Positions 1 to 8,708 of a stretch of DNA of 64,000 bases are shown one piece after another. The stretch is taken from positions 1-64,000 of the forward strand of contig NZ_CAJSLV010000035.1 of assembly GCF_907177275.1 (NCBI RefSeq), read 5' to 3'. Positions within the stretch are counted from its first letter, which is position 1. Each line of letters begins with the position of its first letter. Position numbers and translations under genes: made by a program. This DNA comes from Actinacidiphila cocklensis. GTDB lineage: Bacteria > Actinomycetota > Actinomycetes > Streptomycetales > Streptomycetaceae. The notes beneath the pieces were generated by a model. That model saw nothing but the letters and a program-made list of their open reading frames with translations. It ran no database searches and had not been told where the DNA came from.

Positions 1-332
1 GAGCCGGTGCTCGGCGCGGCGGGGGCCGCGGGGGTGACGGGGCCGCCGGCCGCCGGCTTGGGCGCCGGGGCAGCGGGACGGGCCGGCGCACCCGGGGTGG
101 GGGCCGGCTTGGCGGGGACGCTCTTACGGGGTGCCCCGGGCTTCGCAGCGGACTTGCCTGCGCTGCCGTTGCCCGGTCCCTGGAATGCGTCGGTCAACTT
201 GCGGACTACCGGCGCCTCGATCGTCGAGGATGCCGAACGGACGAACTCGCCGAGTTCTTGGAGCTTGGCCATGACGACCTTGCTCTCGACTCCCATCTCT
301 TTGGCGAGTTCGTAGACCCGGACCTTAGCCAC
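1..332 (-). CDS. infB: Translation initiation factor IF-2, N-terminal part (cut by window edge)
   Basis: IF-2 is the GTPase that brings initiator tRNA to the 30S subunit and promotes 70S joining. Only about 110 codons of its N-terminus are here. They begin GTG-[10 protein letters not shown], the usual IF-2 N-terminal helical domain, and continue into the Ala/Pro-rich linker typical of actinobacterial IF-2. The GTG at 330-332 is preceded by AGGAG about 8 nt upstream. The GTPase domain lies outside the window. It is the last gene visible in the rimP-nusA-ylxR-infB order, which is conserved across bacteria. Confidence 0.95.
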   Translation of the reverse strand, partial: MAKVRVYELAKEMGVESKVVMAKLQELGEFVRSASSTIEAPVVRKLTDAFQGPGNGSAGKSAAKPGAPRKSVPAKPAPTPGAPARPAAPAPKPAAGGPVTPAAPAAPSTG

Positions 333-386
333 TTCGCTCCTTTTAGGTCCGGGGTGATCGTCCGCCGGACCGTCGCTACTTCATGG

Positions 387-419
387 GCGTACTCATCGCG
401 TACTCATCGAGTGCTCATC
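387..419. repeat. 11-bp tandem repeat in the infB leader
   Basis: Two exact copies of GCGTACTCATC (387-397 and 398-408) are followed by a degenerate third copy, GAGTGCTCATC (409-419). They lie in the 163-nt gap between ylxR and infB, so they would be transcribed in the infB leader. No function is known to me. They could be a replication slippage product or part of a leader structure. Confidence 0.7.
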
Positions 420-495
420 GCAATCTCGACCTACTTCCATCTCGCGAGGTACCTGATCGCACGGGATGACCCGTGCCGTACGTCTTCTTGCCTTC

Positions 496-777
496 TTACG
501 GTGTCGCCTGCTGCTCGACAAACCGGCGCAGCTCCGCGGTATCGGGCGCCACCGGGCCTCGGAAGGCCCGGCCGAACGCCCGGCGGCGGACCGCCAGGTC
601 GAGGCAGGCAAGGGCGGGATGCAGATATGCACCCCGACCGGGCAGCGTACCGCGATGATCGGGAACGCAGGCGTCCCCGATCATCACCACACGCAGCAGT
701 TCGTTCTTGGCCGCTCGCTGACGGCAGCCCACGCACGTACGCTCAGGGCATGCTGGCGACAGCGTCCGACCAGACAC
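496..777 (-). CDS. ylxR: YlxR family RNA-binding protein (DUF448)
   Basis: This is a small (93 aa) predicted nucleic-acid-binding protein of the YlxR/DUF448 family, which is nearly always encoded between nusA and infB. The family signature CVGCR is at residues 15-19 and GRGAYLHP at about 47-54. It lies 103 nt downstream of nusA and 163 nt upstream of infB on the same strand. The family has been linked to RNase P regulation or transcription in other bacteria; nothing in this sequence settles its role. An N-terminal Cys pair (C15, C18) is part of the family motif. Confidence 0.9.
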   Translation of the reverse strand: MSGRTLSPACPERTCVGCRQRAAKNELLRVVMIGDACVPDHRGTLPGRGAYLHPALACLDLAVRRRAFGRAFRGPVAPDTAELRRFVEQQATP

Positions 778-880
778 TCTTCAGTCTACCTCCCCGCGCG
801 GACCTCACTCCTTCGAGTGTGCCGACGCACGGTTGTTCGTTTCATGTCAGCCGGGGATTCGGCCACACGTGGGTGGGGTT

Positions 881-1912
881 TCAGCCTTCCGGACGCGCCT
901 GCACCGGTGACCCGGGGCCGGCGGGGGGCTGCTCGGCGCCTTCGGTGTCGGGGCGGATGTCGATCCGCCACCCGGTGAGGCGGGCGGCGAGCCGGGCGTT
1001 CTGCCCTTCCTTGCCGATGGCCAGTGACAGCTGGTAGTCGGGCACGGTGACCCGTGCCGAGCGGGCGCCGGCGTCCACCACCTCGACGCCGGACACCCGG
1101 GCGGGCGACAGCGCGTTCGCCACCATCTCGGCCGGGTCGTCCGACCAGTCCACGATGTCGATCTTCTCGCCGTGCAGCTCCGCCATGACCGCCCGCACCC
1201 GGGCGCCCATCGGCCCGATGCAGGCGCCCTTGGCGTTCAGCCCCGAGCGCGCCGACCTGACCGCGATCTTGGTGCGGTGGCCGGCTTCGCGGGCGATCGC
1301 CTCGATGACGACCGAGCCGTCGGCGATCTCCGGCACTTCGAGCGCGAAGAGCTTCCTGACCAGGTTGGGGTGGGTGCGCGACAGCGTCACCGACGGGCCG
1401 CGCACGCCCTTGGCGACGCGTACGACGTAGGTGCGCAGCCGGATGCCGTGCTTGTACTCCTCGCCGGGGACCTGCTCCTGCACCGGCAGGATGGCCTCCA
1501 GCTTGCCGATGTCGACCAGCACGTTCTTGGGGTCCTTGCCCTGCTGGACGACGCCGGTCACGATGTCGCCCTCACGGCCGGCGTACTCCCCGAAGGTGAC
1601 GTCGTCCTCGGCGTCGCGCAGCCGTTGCAGGATCACCTGCTTGGCGGTCGACGCGGCGATCCGCCCGAAGCCGGACGGGGTGTCGTCGAACTCGCGCGGC
1701 TCGGCGCCCTCGGCGACCTCGTCGGGGTCCTCGGTCGCCCACACCGTGACGTGCCCGCTGGTGCGGTCCAGCTCCACCCTCGCCCGCCGGTGGCTGCCCG
1801 GCTCGCGGTGGTACGCGATCAGCAGTGCCGACTCGATGGCCTCGACCAGCAGGTCGAAGGAGATCTGCCGCTCCTGCACCAGGCCCCGCAGGGCCTTCAT
1901 GTCGATGTCCAC
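881..1912 (-). CDS. nusA: Transcription termination/antitermination protein NusA
   Basis: NusA binds RNA polymerase and nascent RNA and modulates pausing, Rho-independent termination and antitermination. The 343-aa product has the NusA N-terminal RNAP-binding domain (about 1-105), an S1 domain starting near [11 protein letters not shown] (about 110-175) and two KH domains (about 200-330, including [10 protein letters not shown] and [16 protein letters not shown]). It lacks the C-terminal acidic repeats of E. coli NusA, as is normal in actinobacteria. It starts with ATG 2 nt after the rimP stop, so the two genes are co-transcribed and probably translationally coupled. Confidence 0.97.
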   Translation of the reverse strand: MDIDMKALRGLVQERQISFDLLVEAIESALLIAYHREPGSHRRARVELDRTSGHVTVWATEDPDEVAEGAEPREFDDTPSGFGRIAASTAKQVILQRLRDAEDDVTFGEYAGREGDIVTGVVQQGKDPKNVLVDIGKLEAILPVQEQVPGEEYKHGIRLRTYVVRVAKGVRGPSVTLSRTHPNLVRKLFALEVPEIADGSVVIEAIAREAGHRTKIAVRSARSGLNAKGACIGPMGARVRAVMAELHGEKIDIVDWSDDPAEMVANALSPARVSGVEVVDAGARSARVTVPDYQLSLAIGKEGQNARLAARLTGWRIDIRPDTEGAEQPPAGPGSPVQARPEG

Positions 1913-1914
1913 GG

Positions 1915-2496
1915 CTACGCCTCCTGCGTGCTCTCGTCGATGTCGCTGCCGCCGTCGATGTCGCTGCCGTCGCCGTCGTCGCCGTCGTCCAGGCCGTCGC
2001 CGAGGTCGTCCGGTTCACCGGCCTTGCGGTTGAACTCGACCTCGACCCGGGCCTTCGCGATCTCCGCGAAGTCCGCGCGGGCGGGCTTGGGCTTGCGGCC
2101 CTTGACGCCCGGCACCTCCAGGTCGAGACCCGTCTCGTCCACCGCCATGATCCGTGCGATCAGCTCGCCGCGCTCCTTGAGCGACAGCTTGACCAGCCGT
2201 CCGGCGTTCCGCCGGAAGTGGCGGGGCTCGGTCAGCGGCCGGTCGGTGCCCGGCGAGGTGACCTCCAGGACGTACTCCGCCTCGCCCATCACGTCCGAGT
2301 CGTCCAGCGCCTGGGATACCGCCCGGCTCAGGGCCGCCACGGCGTCCAGCTCCACCCCGTCCTCGGCGTCCACCACGACCAGCAGCTGGCGCCGCCGGCC
2401 CGACGCGGTCAGCGTGACCTCCTCCAGGTCGAGACCGGCCTCGCCGGCAAGCGGCTCAAGCAGCGCGCGCAGCCTCTCGCTTGGGGTGGTGCTCAT
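1915..2496 (-). CDS. rimP: Ribosome maturation factor RimP
   Basis: RimP assists late 30S subunit maturation. The 193-aa protein has the alpha/beta N-terminal domain, with the conserved stretch [11 protein letters not shown], followed by an SH3-like C-terminal domain (about 95-160). It ends in a very acidic Asp/Gly/Ser tail of about 30 residues, as in other streptomycete homologues. I chose the ATG at 2494-2496 (MSTTPSERL) because the longer open frame upstream overlaps the divergent gene and is not RimP-like. It is first in the rimP-nusA-ylxR-infB operon. The gap to the divergent gene at 2610 must hold both promoters. Confidence 0.95.
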   Translation of the reverse strand: MSTTPSERLRALLEPLAGEAGLDLEEVTLTASGRRRQLLVVVDAEDGVELDAVAALSRAVSQALDDSDVMGEAEYVLEVTSPGTDRPLTEPRHFRRNAGRLVKLSLKERGELIARIMAVDETGLDLEVPGVKGRKPKPARADFAEIAKARVEVEFNRKAGEPDDLGDGLDDGDDGDGSDIDGGSDIDESTQEA

Positions 2497-2609
2497 CCGG
2501 GTGACTCCTCGGCCGCGTGTGCTGTTGTGATGGAAGGTCGTGTGTAAGGGCAAGGCTACCCGAGCCGGGGCAGCGCACCGCGCCACACGGGCACCCGTAC
2601 ACTCCCCCC

Positions 2610-3119
2610 ATGATCCCGGAGGCGGCCGCTCGGCTGAGCAGGCGGAGTGTGGTGGCGGCGGCCGTCGTGGCGGTCGGCGCCGGGTGCGGCAAGGACGCTG
2701 ACGGACCGTCGGGCGGGCAGGTGGGCAAGGCGCCCGCGGTACTGCCCGGGGTCGCGGAACAGGCAGCGGCGGTGCACGACAGCACCGAGCTGATCGGGCG
2801 TTACGACGCCGCCGCGGCCGCACACCCCTCGCTCGCCGCCCGGCTGCGGCCGCTGCGCGCCGAGGTCGTACGCCACGTCGAGGCCTTCGGCGGCAAGGCG
2901 CCGGCCCGGTCACCGGCGCCCGCGGCGGCAGCAGGCGGCACCCCCGCCCAGGCGCTGGCGGCCCTGGCCGCCGCCGAGCGGGCGCTGGCCGACCGCAGGG
3001 CCGCCGCGGTGCTGGCGGTGCCCGGCGAGCTGGCCCGGCTGATGGCCTCGGTAGCGGCGGCCGGTGCGGGCCACGCGGCACTGCTCGGCACCCCGGCCGG
3101 CGGGAAGGACGGACGATGA
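2610..3119 (+). CDS. Ferritin-like-associated lipoprotein (DUF4439 neighbour)
   Basis: This is a 169-aa predicted lipoprotein. Residues about 9-31 form a twin-arginine-like signal (SRRSVVAAAVVAVGAGC) ending in a lipobox GAGC, so Cys would be lipidated and the protein anchored outside the membrane. The remainder is Ala-rich and mostly helical, containing LIGRYDAAAAAHP and EVVRHVEAFGG. I recognise no catalytic motif, but homologues sit beside DUF4439 proteins in Streptomyces. Its stop overlaps the next start (ATGA at 3116-3119), so the two are translationally coupled and probably act together. A role in metal or redox handling is only inferred from the ferritin-like partner. Confidence 0.8.
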   Translation: MIPEAAARLSRRSVVAAAVVAVGAGCGKDADGPSGGQVGKAPAVLPGVAEQAAAVHDSTELIGRYDAAAAAHPSLAARLRPLRAEVVRHVEAFGGKAPARSPAPAAAAGGTPAQALAALAAAERALADRRAAAVLAVPGELARLMASVAAAGAGHAALLGTPAGGKDGR

Positions 3120-3535
3120 ACGCGGTCATCAACGCGGTTCAGGCGGCGCTGGCCGCCGAGCACGCCGCGGTGTACGGCTACGGCGTGGTCGGCGGCCACT
3201 TGACCGGCTCCCGCCGGACCGAGGCCCTGCAGGCCTACGACGCCCACCGCGCGCGCCGCGACAGCCTGATGCGTACGGTCGCCGACCTCGGCGCCGCCCC
3301 GGTGACCGCGGCGGCCGGCTACGAGCTGCCCTTCCCGGTCGCCGACGCGGCCGCGGCGGTACGGCTGGCCGCCCATGTCGAGGAGGGAGTGGCGGGCGCG
3401 TACGGCGACATGGTCCGCGGCACGGTCGGCGACCTGCGCCGGGACGCGGCGAGCGCGTTGCGCGACGCGGCGGTGCGGGCCGTGCGATGGCGCGGCGGCA
3501 GCGTAGCCTTCCCGGGTCTGGCGGAACGCGGCTGA
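3116..3535 (+). CDS. Ferritin-like domain protein (DUF4439)
   Basis: This 139-aa helical protein matches the DUF4439 ferritin-like family. Its N-terminal helix (VQAALAAEHAAVYGYGVVG) carries Glu and His residues of the kind that bind metal, and a later helix has HVEEGVAGAYGDM. There is no signal peptide, so it is probably cytoplasmic, in contrast to its coupled lipoprotein partner (ATGA overlap). The reaction is unknown; the fold suggests di-metal or iron chemistry. The pair lies divergent from the rimP-nusA operon, a placement I recall from other streptomycetes. Confidence 0.85.
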   Translation: MNAVINAVQAALAAEHAAVYGYGVVGGHLTGSRRTEALQAYDAHRARRDSLMRTVADLGAAPVTAAAGYELPFPVADAAAAVRLAAHVEEGVAGAYGDMVRGTVGDLRRDAASALRDAAVRAVRWRGGSVAFPGLAERG

Positions 3536-3577
3536 GCGCTGCCGCCAGGCCCAACCGCATGGAGGGCAGGGCACAGG

Positions 3578-4528
3578 ATGGGTTCAGCAGCGCACCACGG
3601 GCGGCCCGCCGCCGCGGACCTCGAACCGCCCGAGCGGCTGGTCCGCACGGTCACCGCGTGGGAGGGCGACGCGGGCCGGGAGTGGCTGGCGCGGCTGCCC
3701 GGCCTGGTGGCGGACCGCCTCGACCGCTGGGGGCTGACCGTGGAGCGGGTCGTCGCGGCCGGCGGCCAGATCAGCATGATCCTGCTGGTCCGCGACGAGG
3801 ACGGCGAGCCGGCGGTGCTCAAGGTCGGCATGGTCAACCGGGAGACCGAGCAGGAGCACGCGGCGCTCGCGCACTGGGCCGGGCGCGGCGCCGTACGCCT
3901 GCTGCGGGCCGAGCCCGCCGAGGGCACGATGCTCCTCGAACGCCTGCGGGCGGACGTCTCGCTGCGCTCGCTGGCCGAGCCCAAGGCGCTGCTGGAGGCC
4001 GAGGGTGTGCTGCAGCGGCTGTGGGTGCCGCCTGCCGAGGGGCACCCGTTCCGCTCGGTCGCCGCGGCCACCGGTGAGCTGGCCGCGCTGCTGCGGGAGC
4101 GGCGCGCGGCGCCCTACGCGGCGGACGCCGCCCCGATGATCGACGAGGCGCTCGCGGCCCAGGCCGAGCTGGCCGGCTCGGCGGACGCGGTGGAGACCGT
4201 GCTGCTGCACGGCGACTACCACCAGGGAAACGTTCTGGCGGGCGAGCGGGTGCCGTGGCTGGCGATCGACCCCAAGCCGCTCGTCGGGGAGCGGGCGTTC
4301 GACCTGGCCTGGCTGGCCAGGGACCGGCTCTCCACGCTGGCGGCGCAGCCCGGTTCGCGGGCCACCGCCAGGCGGCGGGTCGCGAAGCTCGCCGACGCGC
4401 TGGAGGTGGACGCGGGGCGGCTGCGCGGCTGGTCGGTCTTCCGCGCGGTGGAGGCGGGCGTCTGGTACCTGTCCGTCGGCGGCCGGGAGGACGGCGAGCT
4501 GCTGCTGGAGTTCGCCGGCTGGCTGTAG
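3578..4528 (+). CDS. Aminoglycoside 6-phosphotransferase / hydroxyurea kinase family protein
   Basis: This 316-aa kinase resembles the APH(6)/streptomycin 6-kinase and hydroxyurea phosphotransferase family (APH_6_hur). The catalytic loop LLHGDYHQGNVL is at about residues 209-220, and the metal-binding stretch AIDPKPLVGERAFDLAW follows at about 229-245. The N-lobe has a Lys in AVLKVGMVNRE that could contact ATP. It may phosphorylate an aminoglycoside or another small hydroxylated compound; family membership alone does not prove resistance. It follows the DUF4439 pair by 42 nt and converges with the GNAT gene at 4542. Confidence 0.85.
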   Translation: MGSAAHHGRPAAADLEPPERLVRTVTAWEGDAGREWLARLPGLVADRLDRWGLTVERVVAAGGQISMILLVRDEDGEPAVLKVGMVNRETEQEHAALAHWAGRGAVRLLRAEPAEGTMLLERLRADVSLRSLAEPKALLEAEGVLQRLWVPPAEGHPFRSVAAATGELAALLRERRAAPYAADAAPMIDEALAAQAELAGSADAVETVLLHGDYHQGNVLAGERVPWLAIDPKPLVGERAFDLAWLARDRLSTLAAQPGSRATARRRVAKLADALEVDAGRLRGWSVFRAVEAGVWYLSVGGREDGELLLEFAGWL

Positions 4529-4541
4529 CGGCCGCCTCAGG

Positions 4542-5075
4542 TCAGCGCAGCAGCGGCAACGGGGCGCCCATCACCGCGTACGGCCTGGCGGCGCTGGGGA
4601 AGTGGACCGGGCGGGCCAGGTCGCGGTAGCCCAGGGCGTGGTAGAGCCGCCGGGCGGGGGTGTCGCCGTCGATCGCGGACAGGATGCTGCGCGGCTCGGC
4701 GGCGGTGTCGGTGATCGAGGTGATCAGCGCGCGGCCGATGCCGCGGCCCTGGAAGTCGGGCAGCACGTGCAACTCGGTGATGACGAAGGAGTCGTCGAGC
4801 CACTCGTCGTTGCCCTCCCGGCGCAGATAGGGCTGTACGACGCTGGACCACCAGTGCGTACGGTCGTTGGGCAGCCCGTAGACGAACCCGACCAGCCGGC
4901 CCCGCCCCGTTCGCGCCTCCAGCGCCCGCGCCCCGTCACAGGCCAGGTGCCGCAGGACGATCTGCCGCCGGATCGCCACCTCGTCGGGGCCGAGGCCGAA
5001 GGCGACCGCCTGCACGGCGAGCGCCTCGTCGACATGCGCGGCAAGATCGCCCGGCCCGATGACCACGTTCTCCAT
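4542..5075 (-). CDS. GNAT family N-acetyltransferase
   Basis: This is a GCN5-related N-acetyltransferase of about 177 aa. The acetyl-CoA-binding motif V/A is LHVLPDFQGRGIGRALI. The C-terminal part contains SAIDGDTPARRLYHALGY, the usual GNAT beta-bulge and helix. The substrate is unknown. I used the ATG at 5073-5075. An in-frame GTG at 5085-5087 would add four residues, and neither has a convincing Shine-Dalgarno sequence. Its 3' end is convergent with the APH-like kinase (13 nt between stops). A strong inverted repeat separates it from the GNAT gene upstream. Confidence 0.85.
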   Translation of the reverse strand: MENVVIGPGDLAAHVDEALAVQAVAFGLGPDEVAIRRQIVLRHLACDGARALEARTGRGRLVGFVYGLPNDRTHWWSSVVQPYLRREGNDEWLDDSFVITELHVLPDFQGRGIGRALITSITDTAAEPRSILSAIDGDTPARRLYHALGYRDLARPVHFPSAARPYAVMGAPLPLLR

Positions 5076-5100
5076 GGGCCGCGACACTACTGCCTATTGA

Positions 5101-5145
5101 GCCTCGCTCGCCTCCGGGCGCTTTCCGTCCGGAGGCGGGCGAGGC
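5101..5145 (-). terminator. Hairpin terminator between two GNAT genes
   Basis: A 17-bp inverted repeat (5101-5117 with 5129-5145, one G-T position, 11-nt loop) lies just after the stop of the GNAT gene at 5158. Its position and strength fit a factor-independent terminator for transcripts coming from the ispG/GNAT side. There is no long U-run, as usual in Streptomyces. Confidence 0.75.
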
Positions 5146-5157
5146 TGAAAGAAGCAG

Positions 5158-6003
5158 CTAGAAAAGAACGCTCATGAAGGCGCCGACCTCCGTGAAGCCG
5201 ACCCGGTGGTAGGCGGCGCGGGCCGGGGTGTTGAAGTCGTTGACGTAGAGGCTGACCACCGGCGCGATGTCGCGCAGCGCGTAGTGCAGGACCGCGGCCA
5301 TGCCGGATTCGGACAGCCGGCGGCCGCGGTGGGAGGGGGCCACCCAGACGCCCTGGATCTGGCAGGAGTGGCGGGTGACGGCGCCGATCTCCGCCTTGAA
5401 GACCACCTCGCCGTCCTCGATACGGGCGAACGCCCGCCCGGTGGAGACCAGTTCCGCGACCCGGGCCTGGTAGAGCAGGCCGCCGTCGCCGGCCAGCGGA
5501 GACACGCCGACCTCCTCGGTGAACATCGCCACGCACGCCGGCATGATCACCTCCATCTCGTCCTTGCGCACCCGGCGTACCAGGGGGTCCGGCGCGATGT
5601 CGGCGGGAAGGGCGCGGGTGGCCATCAGCGGCTGGCGGCGGCGGACCTCGCGGGCCGGCCCCCAGTGCGGTTCGAGCCGTGACCACAGCTCGGCTGTGGC
5701 CTCCGCGGGGCCGACGATGGACGAGCAGCGGCGCCCAGACCTGCGGGCCCGCTCGGCGAACGAGGCGACCGCCTCCGAAGTGGCGCAGATCGGTACGAGG
5801 TTGGCGCCGGCGTAGCAGAGCGAGGTGAGCTTGCCCGCCGCGTACCATCCCCACATCTCGCCGCCGAGCCGCCACGGGTCGAGCCCGGCGACGTTGACCC
5901 GCGAGGTGACGAAAGCGTTGGCGACCGGGTCGCTGTTCAGGACGGCCAGCGCCGCGTCCAGGTCACCGGGTTCCAGGACGCGGGCAGTCGAGTGGGTCAG
6001 CAC
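5158..6003 (-). CDS. DUF4081 / GNAT family N-acetyltransferase
   Basis: This 281-aa protein has two parts. An N-terminal DUF4081-like half (about 1-135) contains ARVLEPGDLDAALAVL. A C-terminal GNAT domain (about 140-280) carries the acetyl-CoA motif GVWVAPSHRGRRLSESGM and ends with VNDFNTPARAAYHRVGF. The substrate is unknown. Proteins of this build are consistently found next to ispG in streptomycetes. It is on the same strand as ispG, 134 nt downstream, with a possible hairpin in the gap. Confidence 0.88.
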   Translation of the reverse strand: MLTHSTARVLEPGDLDAALAVLNSDPVANAFVTSRVNVAGLDPWRLGGEMWGWYAAGKLTSLCYAGANLVPICATSEAVASFAERARRSGRRCSSIVGPAEATAELWSRLEPHWGPAREVRRRQPLMATRALPADIAPDPLVRRVRKDEMEVIMPACVAMFTEEVGVSPLAGDGGLLYQARVAELVSTGRAFARIEDGEVVFKAEIGAVTRHSCQIQGVWVAPSHRGRRLSESGMAAVLHYALRDIAPVVSLYVNDFNTPARAAYHRVGFTEVGAFMSVLF

Positions 6004-6088
6004 GTGGACGCCTCACCGTCTTCGCCTTCTGGTCCGCTCGTGCAGGCGGGGGATGGTCTGCGCACTTTACCTCGCACGGGCGAGCCGA

Positions 6089-6119
6089 GCCCCGCGCCGG
6101 TGCCTCCCGGTCGCGGGGC
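6089..6119 (-). terminator. Possible hairpin downstream of ispG
   Basis: An 8-bp GC stem, GCCCCGCG (6089-6096) with CGCGGGGC (6112-6119), and a 15-nt loop lies 19 nt after the ispG stop, on the reading strand of ispG. It may terminate or attenuate transcription before the GNAT gene. Confidence 0.5.
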
Positions 6120-6137
6120 GGACCGGTTTCGAGCCGG

Positions 6138-7292
6138 TCAGGAGACGCTCACCTGGGGCTCGCCGGAGGTCACTCCGGCGTCTTCCATCTGCTCCGCGAG
6201 CTTCATGGCCTCTTCGATCAGCGTCTCGACGATCTTCGACTCGGGGACGGTCTTGATGACCTCGCCCTTGACGAAGATCTGGCCCTTGCCGTTGCCGGAG
6301 GCGACGCCTAGGTCGGCCTCGCGGGCCTCGCCGGGGCCGTTGACGACGCAGCCCATCACGGCGACCCGCAGCGGCACCTCCATGCCCTCCAGGCCGGCGC
6401 TGACCTGGTCGGCGAGCTTGTAGACGTCGACCTGGGCGCGGCCGCAGGACGGGCAGGAGACGATCTCCAGGCGGCGCTGCCGCAGGTTCAGCGACTCCAG
6501 GATCTGGATGCCGACCTTGACCTCCTCGGCCGGCGGCGCGGACAGCGAGACCCTGATGGTGTCGCCGATGCCCTCGGACAGCAGCGCGCCGAAGGCGACC
6601 GCGGACTTGATGGTGCCCTGGAAGGCGGGACCCGCCTCGGTCACGCCGAGGTGCAGCGGGTAGTCGCACTTCTGGGCGAGCAGCCGGTAGGCGGCGACCA
6701 TGACGACCGGGTCGTTGTGCTTGACGGAGATCTTGATGTCGCGGAAGCCGTGCTCCTCGAACAGCGACGCCTCCCACAGCGCGGATTCGGCCAGCGCCTC
6801 GGGGGTGGCCTTGCCGTACTTCTCCAGCAGGCGGCGGTCCAGCGAGCCGGCGTTGACACCGATCCTGATCGGCACGCGGGCGTCGGAGGCGGCCTTGGCG
6901 ATCTCCCGGACCTTGTCGTCGAACTGCTTGATGTTGCCGGGGTTGACCCGAACCGCCGCGCAGCCGGCGTCGATCGCGGCGAAGACGTATTTCGGCTGGA
7001 AATGGATGTCGGCGATGACCGGGATCTGCGACTTCCTGGCAATCGTGGAGAGCGCGTCGGCGTCGTCCTGGGTCGGGCAGGCGACCCGGACGATCTGGCA
7101 TCCGGAGGCGGTCAGCTCGGCGATCTGCTGGAGGGTGGCACCGATGTCGGAGGTTCGCGTGGTGGTCATGGACTGGACGGACACCGGCGCGTCGCCACCC
7201 ACGGCGACGCTTCCCACCTGGATCTGACGGCTTTTGCGGCGTTCGGCGAGTTTGATCGGAACGTCCGGCATACCGAGCGAAATCGCGGTCAT
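6138..7292 (-). CDS. ispG: 4-hydroxy-3-methylbut-2-enyl-diphosphate synthase (flavodoxin), IspG/GcpE
   Basis: IspG carries out the penultimate step of the MEP isoprenoid pathway, converting MEcPP to HMBPP with a [4Fe-4S] cluster. The 384-aa protein has the TIM-barrel half ([20 protein letters not shown] at about 38-57). The C-terminal half holds the cluster ligands C280 and C283 in SCPSCG, C315 in [11 protein letters not shown], and E322. I start it at the ATG at 7290-7292 (MTAISLG), which has GGGGAAG about 9 nt upstream, rather than nine codons earlier. It lies in the dxr-rseP-ispG block, so two MEP enzymes share this locus. Confidence 0.96.
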   Translation of the reverse strand: MTAISLGMPDVPIKLAERRKSRQIQVGSVAVGGDAPVSVQSMTTTRTSDIGATLQQIAELTASGCQIVRVACPTQDDADALSTIARKSQIPVIADIHFQPKYVFAAIDAGCAAVRVNPGNIKQFDDKVREIAKAASDARVPIRIGVNAGSLDRRLLEKYGKATPEALAESALWEASLFEEHGFRDIKISVKHNDPVVMVAAYRLLAQKCDYPLHLGVTEAGPAFQGTIKSAVAFGALLSEGIGDTIRVSLSAPPAEEVKVGIQILESLNLRQRRLEIVSCPSCGRAQVDVYKLADQVSAGLEGMEVPLRVAVMGCVVNGPGEAREADLGVASGNGKGQIFVKGEVIKTVPESKIVETLIEEAMKLAEQMEDAGVTSGEPQVSVS

Positions 7293-7331
7293 CTGCGTGG
7301 CTTCCCCAAGGTGTGACACTAGTCCCGGCGT

Positions 7332-7366
7332 GGGCGGGCTCCGCTTCGAGGTTACGGCACCCGCCC
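7332..7366 (-). terminator. Weak hairpin between rseP and ispG
   Basis: The arms GGGCGGG (7332-7338) and CCCGCCC (7360-7366) form a 7-bp stem with a 21-nt loop, after the rseP stop and ahead of the ispG start on the minus strand. It could be an attenuator. The stem is short and could occur by chance at this GC content. Confidence 0.3.
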
Positions 7367-7391
7367 CGCGGCTCTCACTCGGCTCAGGGCA

Positions 7392-8708
7392 TTACGAGCT
7401 CAGTTTGACCGGGTTCACCACATCCGCGATCAGCACCAGCAAGGTGAAGGACACGAAGATTCCGGCCACGATGTAGGCGACGGGCATGAGCTTGGCCACG
7501 TCGAAGGGACCGGGGTCGGGCCGGCGGAAGACCCGGGCGGTGTGCCGCCGCAGCGACTCCCACAGCGCGCCGGCCACGTGGCCGCCGTCCAGCGGCAGCA
7601 GCGGCAGCATGTTGAACAGGAACAGCGACAGGTTGAAGCCCGCGACGAGCATCACCATGGTGGCGATCCGGTCGATGGCCGGTTCCTTGAGCGAGAAGAC
7701 CTCGCCGCCGACCCGGGCGGCGCCGACCACGCCCATCGGGGAGTCCGCCTTGCGCGGGGCGCCGTCGAAGGTGGCCCGCCACAGGTCGGGGATGCGCTGC
7801 GGCAGCCGCAGCAGCGAGTCCATGCCCTGCTTGGCCATGTCGCCCATGTGGCTCACCGAACTGGTGAAGCCCTGTGGCTGGATGTGGCTGGCCGGGCTGA
7901 AGCCCAGGAAGCCGGCGGTCACGGTGCCGTCCTGGACGTTGCCGTCGCTGTCGGTCTTCGCCACGACGTTCTTGGTGATCACCGGGTGCAGGGTGACCTG
8001 CTTGCCGGCCCGCTCCACGACGATGGTGGCGGGACCCACGCCGGTCCTGATGTCCTTGGACAGGTCGGCCCAGCCGTCGACCGGCCGGCCGTTGAACGAC
8101 ACGAACTTGTCACCGGGCTGGAAACCGGCGGTCTTGGCGGGGGCGACCGGGTCGCTGGGCAGGCAGGGGTTGTCCGGGCTGCGCTTGGCGGTGTCGGCCT
8201 GCGAGATCACGCAGTCGCTGACCGAGCTGACGACGGTGGTCTGCTCGGCGATGCCGATGCCCATGAAGACCGACAGGGCCAGCGCGAAGGCCAGGATCAG
8301 GTTCATGAACGGCCCGGCGAACATCACGATGACGCGTTTCCACGGCTTGCGCGTGTAGAACAGCCGCGTCTCGTCGCCCGGCTGCAGCTCCTCGTAGGCG
8401 GCGGAGCGGGCGTCCTCGATCATGCTGCGCCACGGCGAGGTGGAGCGGGCGGTGATCCGGCCGTCCTCGCCGGGCGGGAACATGCCGATCATGCGGATGT
8501 AGCCGCCGAGCGGGATGGCCTTGAAGCCGTACTCGGTCTCGCCCTTCTTGCGGGACCAGACGGTGGGGCCGAACCCCACCATGTACTGCGGCACGCGGAT
8601 CTTGAACAGCTTGGCCGTGGAGAGGTGGCCCAGCTCGTGCCAGGCGATGGAGACCATCAGGCCCACGGCGAACACCACTATGCCGAGGACCGTCATGAGA
8701 GCGGTCAT
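7392..8708 (-). CDS. Site-2 protease family membrane zinc metalloprotease (RseP/MmpB-like)
   Basis: This is an M50 intramembrane protease of 438 aa. The zinc motif HELGH is at residues 24-28 in the first membrane segment, and the second active-site motif ([12 protein letters not shown]) is near residue 375. A PDZ-like region lies between them (about 180-280: [16 protein letters not shown]). Family members cleave anti-sigma factors or signal-peptide remnants within the membrane. The ATG at 8706-8708 overlaps the dxr stop (ATGA), which implies translational coupling; an in-frame ATG four codons on is an alternative. The dxr-rseP-ispG order is common in actinobacteria. Confidence 0.92.
   Translation of the reverse strand: MTALMTVLGIVVFAVGLMVSIAWHELGHLSTAKLFKIRVPQYMVGFGPTVWSRKKGETEYGFKAIPLGGYIRMIGMFPPGEDGRITARSTSPWRSMIEDARSAAYEELQPGDETRLFYTRKPWKRVIVMFAGPFMNLILAFALALSVFMGIGIAEQTTVVSSVSDCVISQADTAKRSPDNPCLPSDPVAPAKTAGFQPGDKFVSFNGRPVDGWADLSKDIRTGVGPATIVVERAGKQVTLHPVITKNVVAKTDSDGNVQDGTVTAGFLGFSPASHIQPQGFTSSVSHMGDMAKQGMDSLLRLPQRIPDLWRATFDGAPRKADSPMGVVGAARVGGEVFSLKEPAIDRIATMVMLVAGFNLSLFLFNMLPLLPLDGGHVAGALWESLRRHTARVFRRPDPGPFDVAKLMPVAYIVAGIFVSFTLLVLIADVVNPVKLSS

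Noticed and set aside
1172..2547. Long plus-strand open frames opposite nusA and rimP
   Set aside because: They are antisense shadows of the high-GC codon bias of nusA/rimP. Their proteins are Arg/Ala/Asp-rich with no family resemblance.
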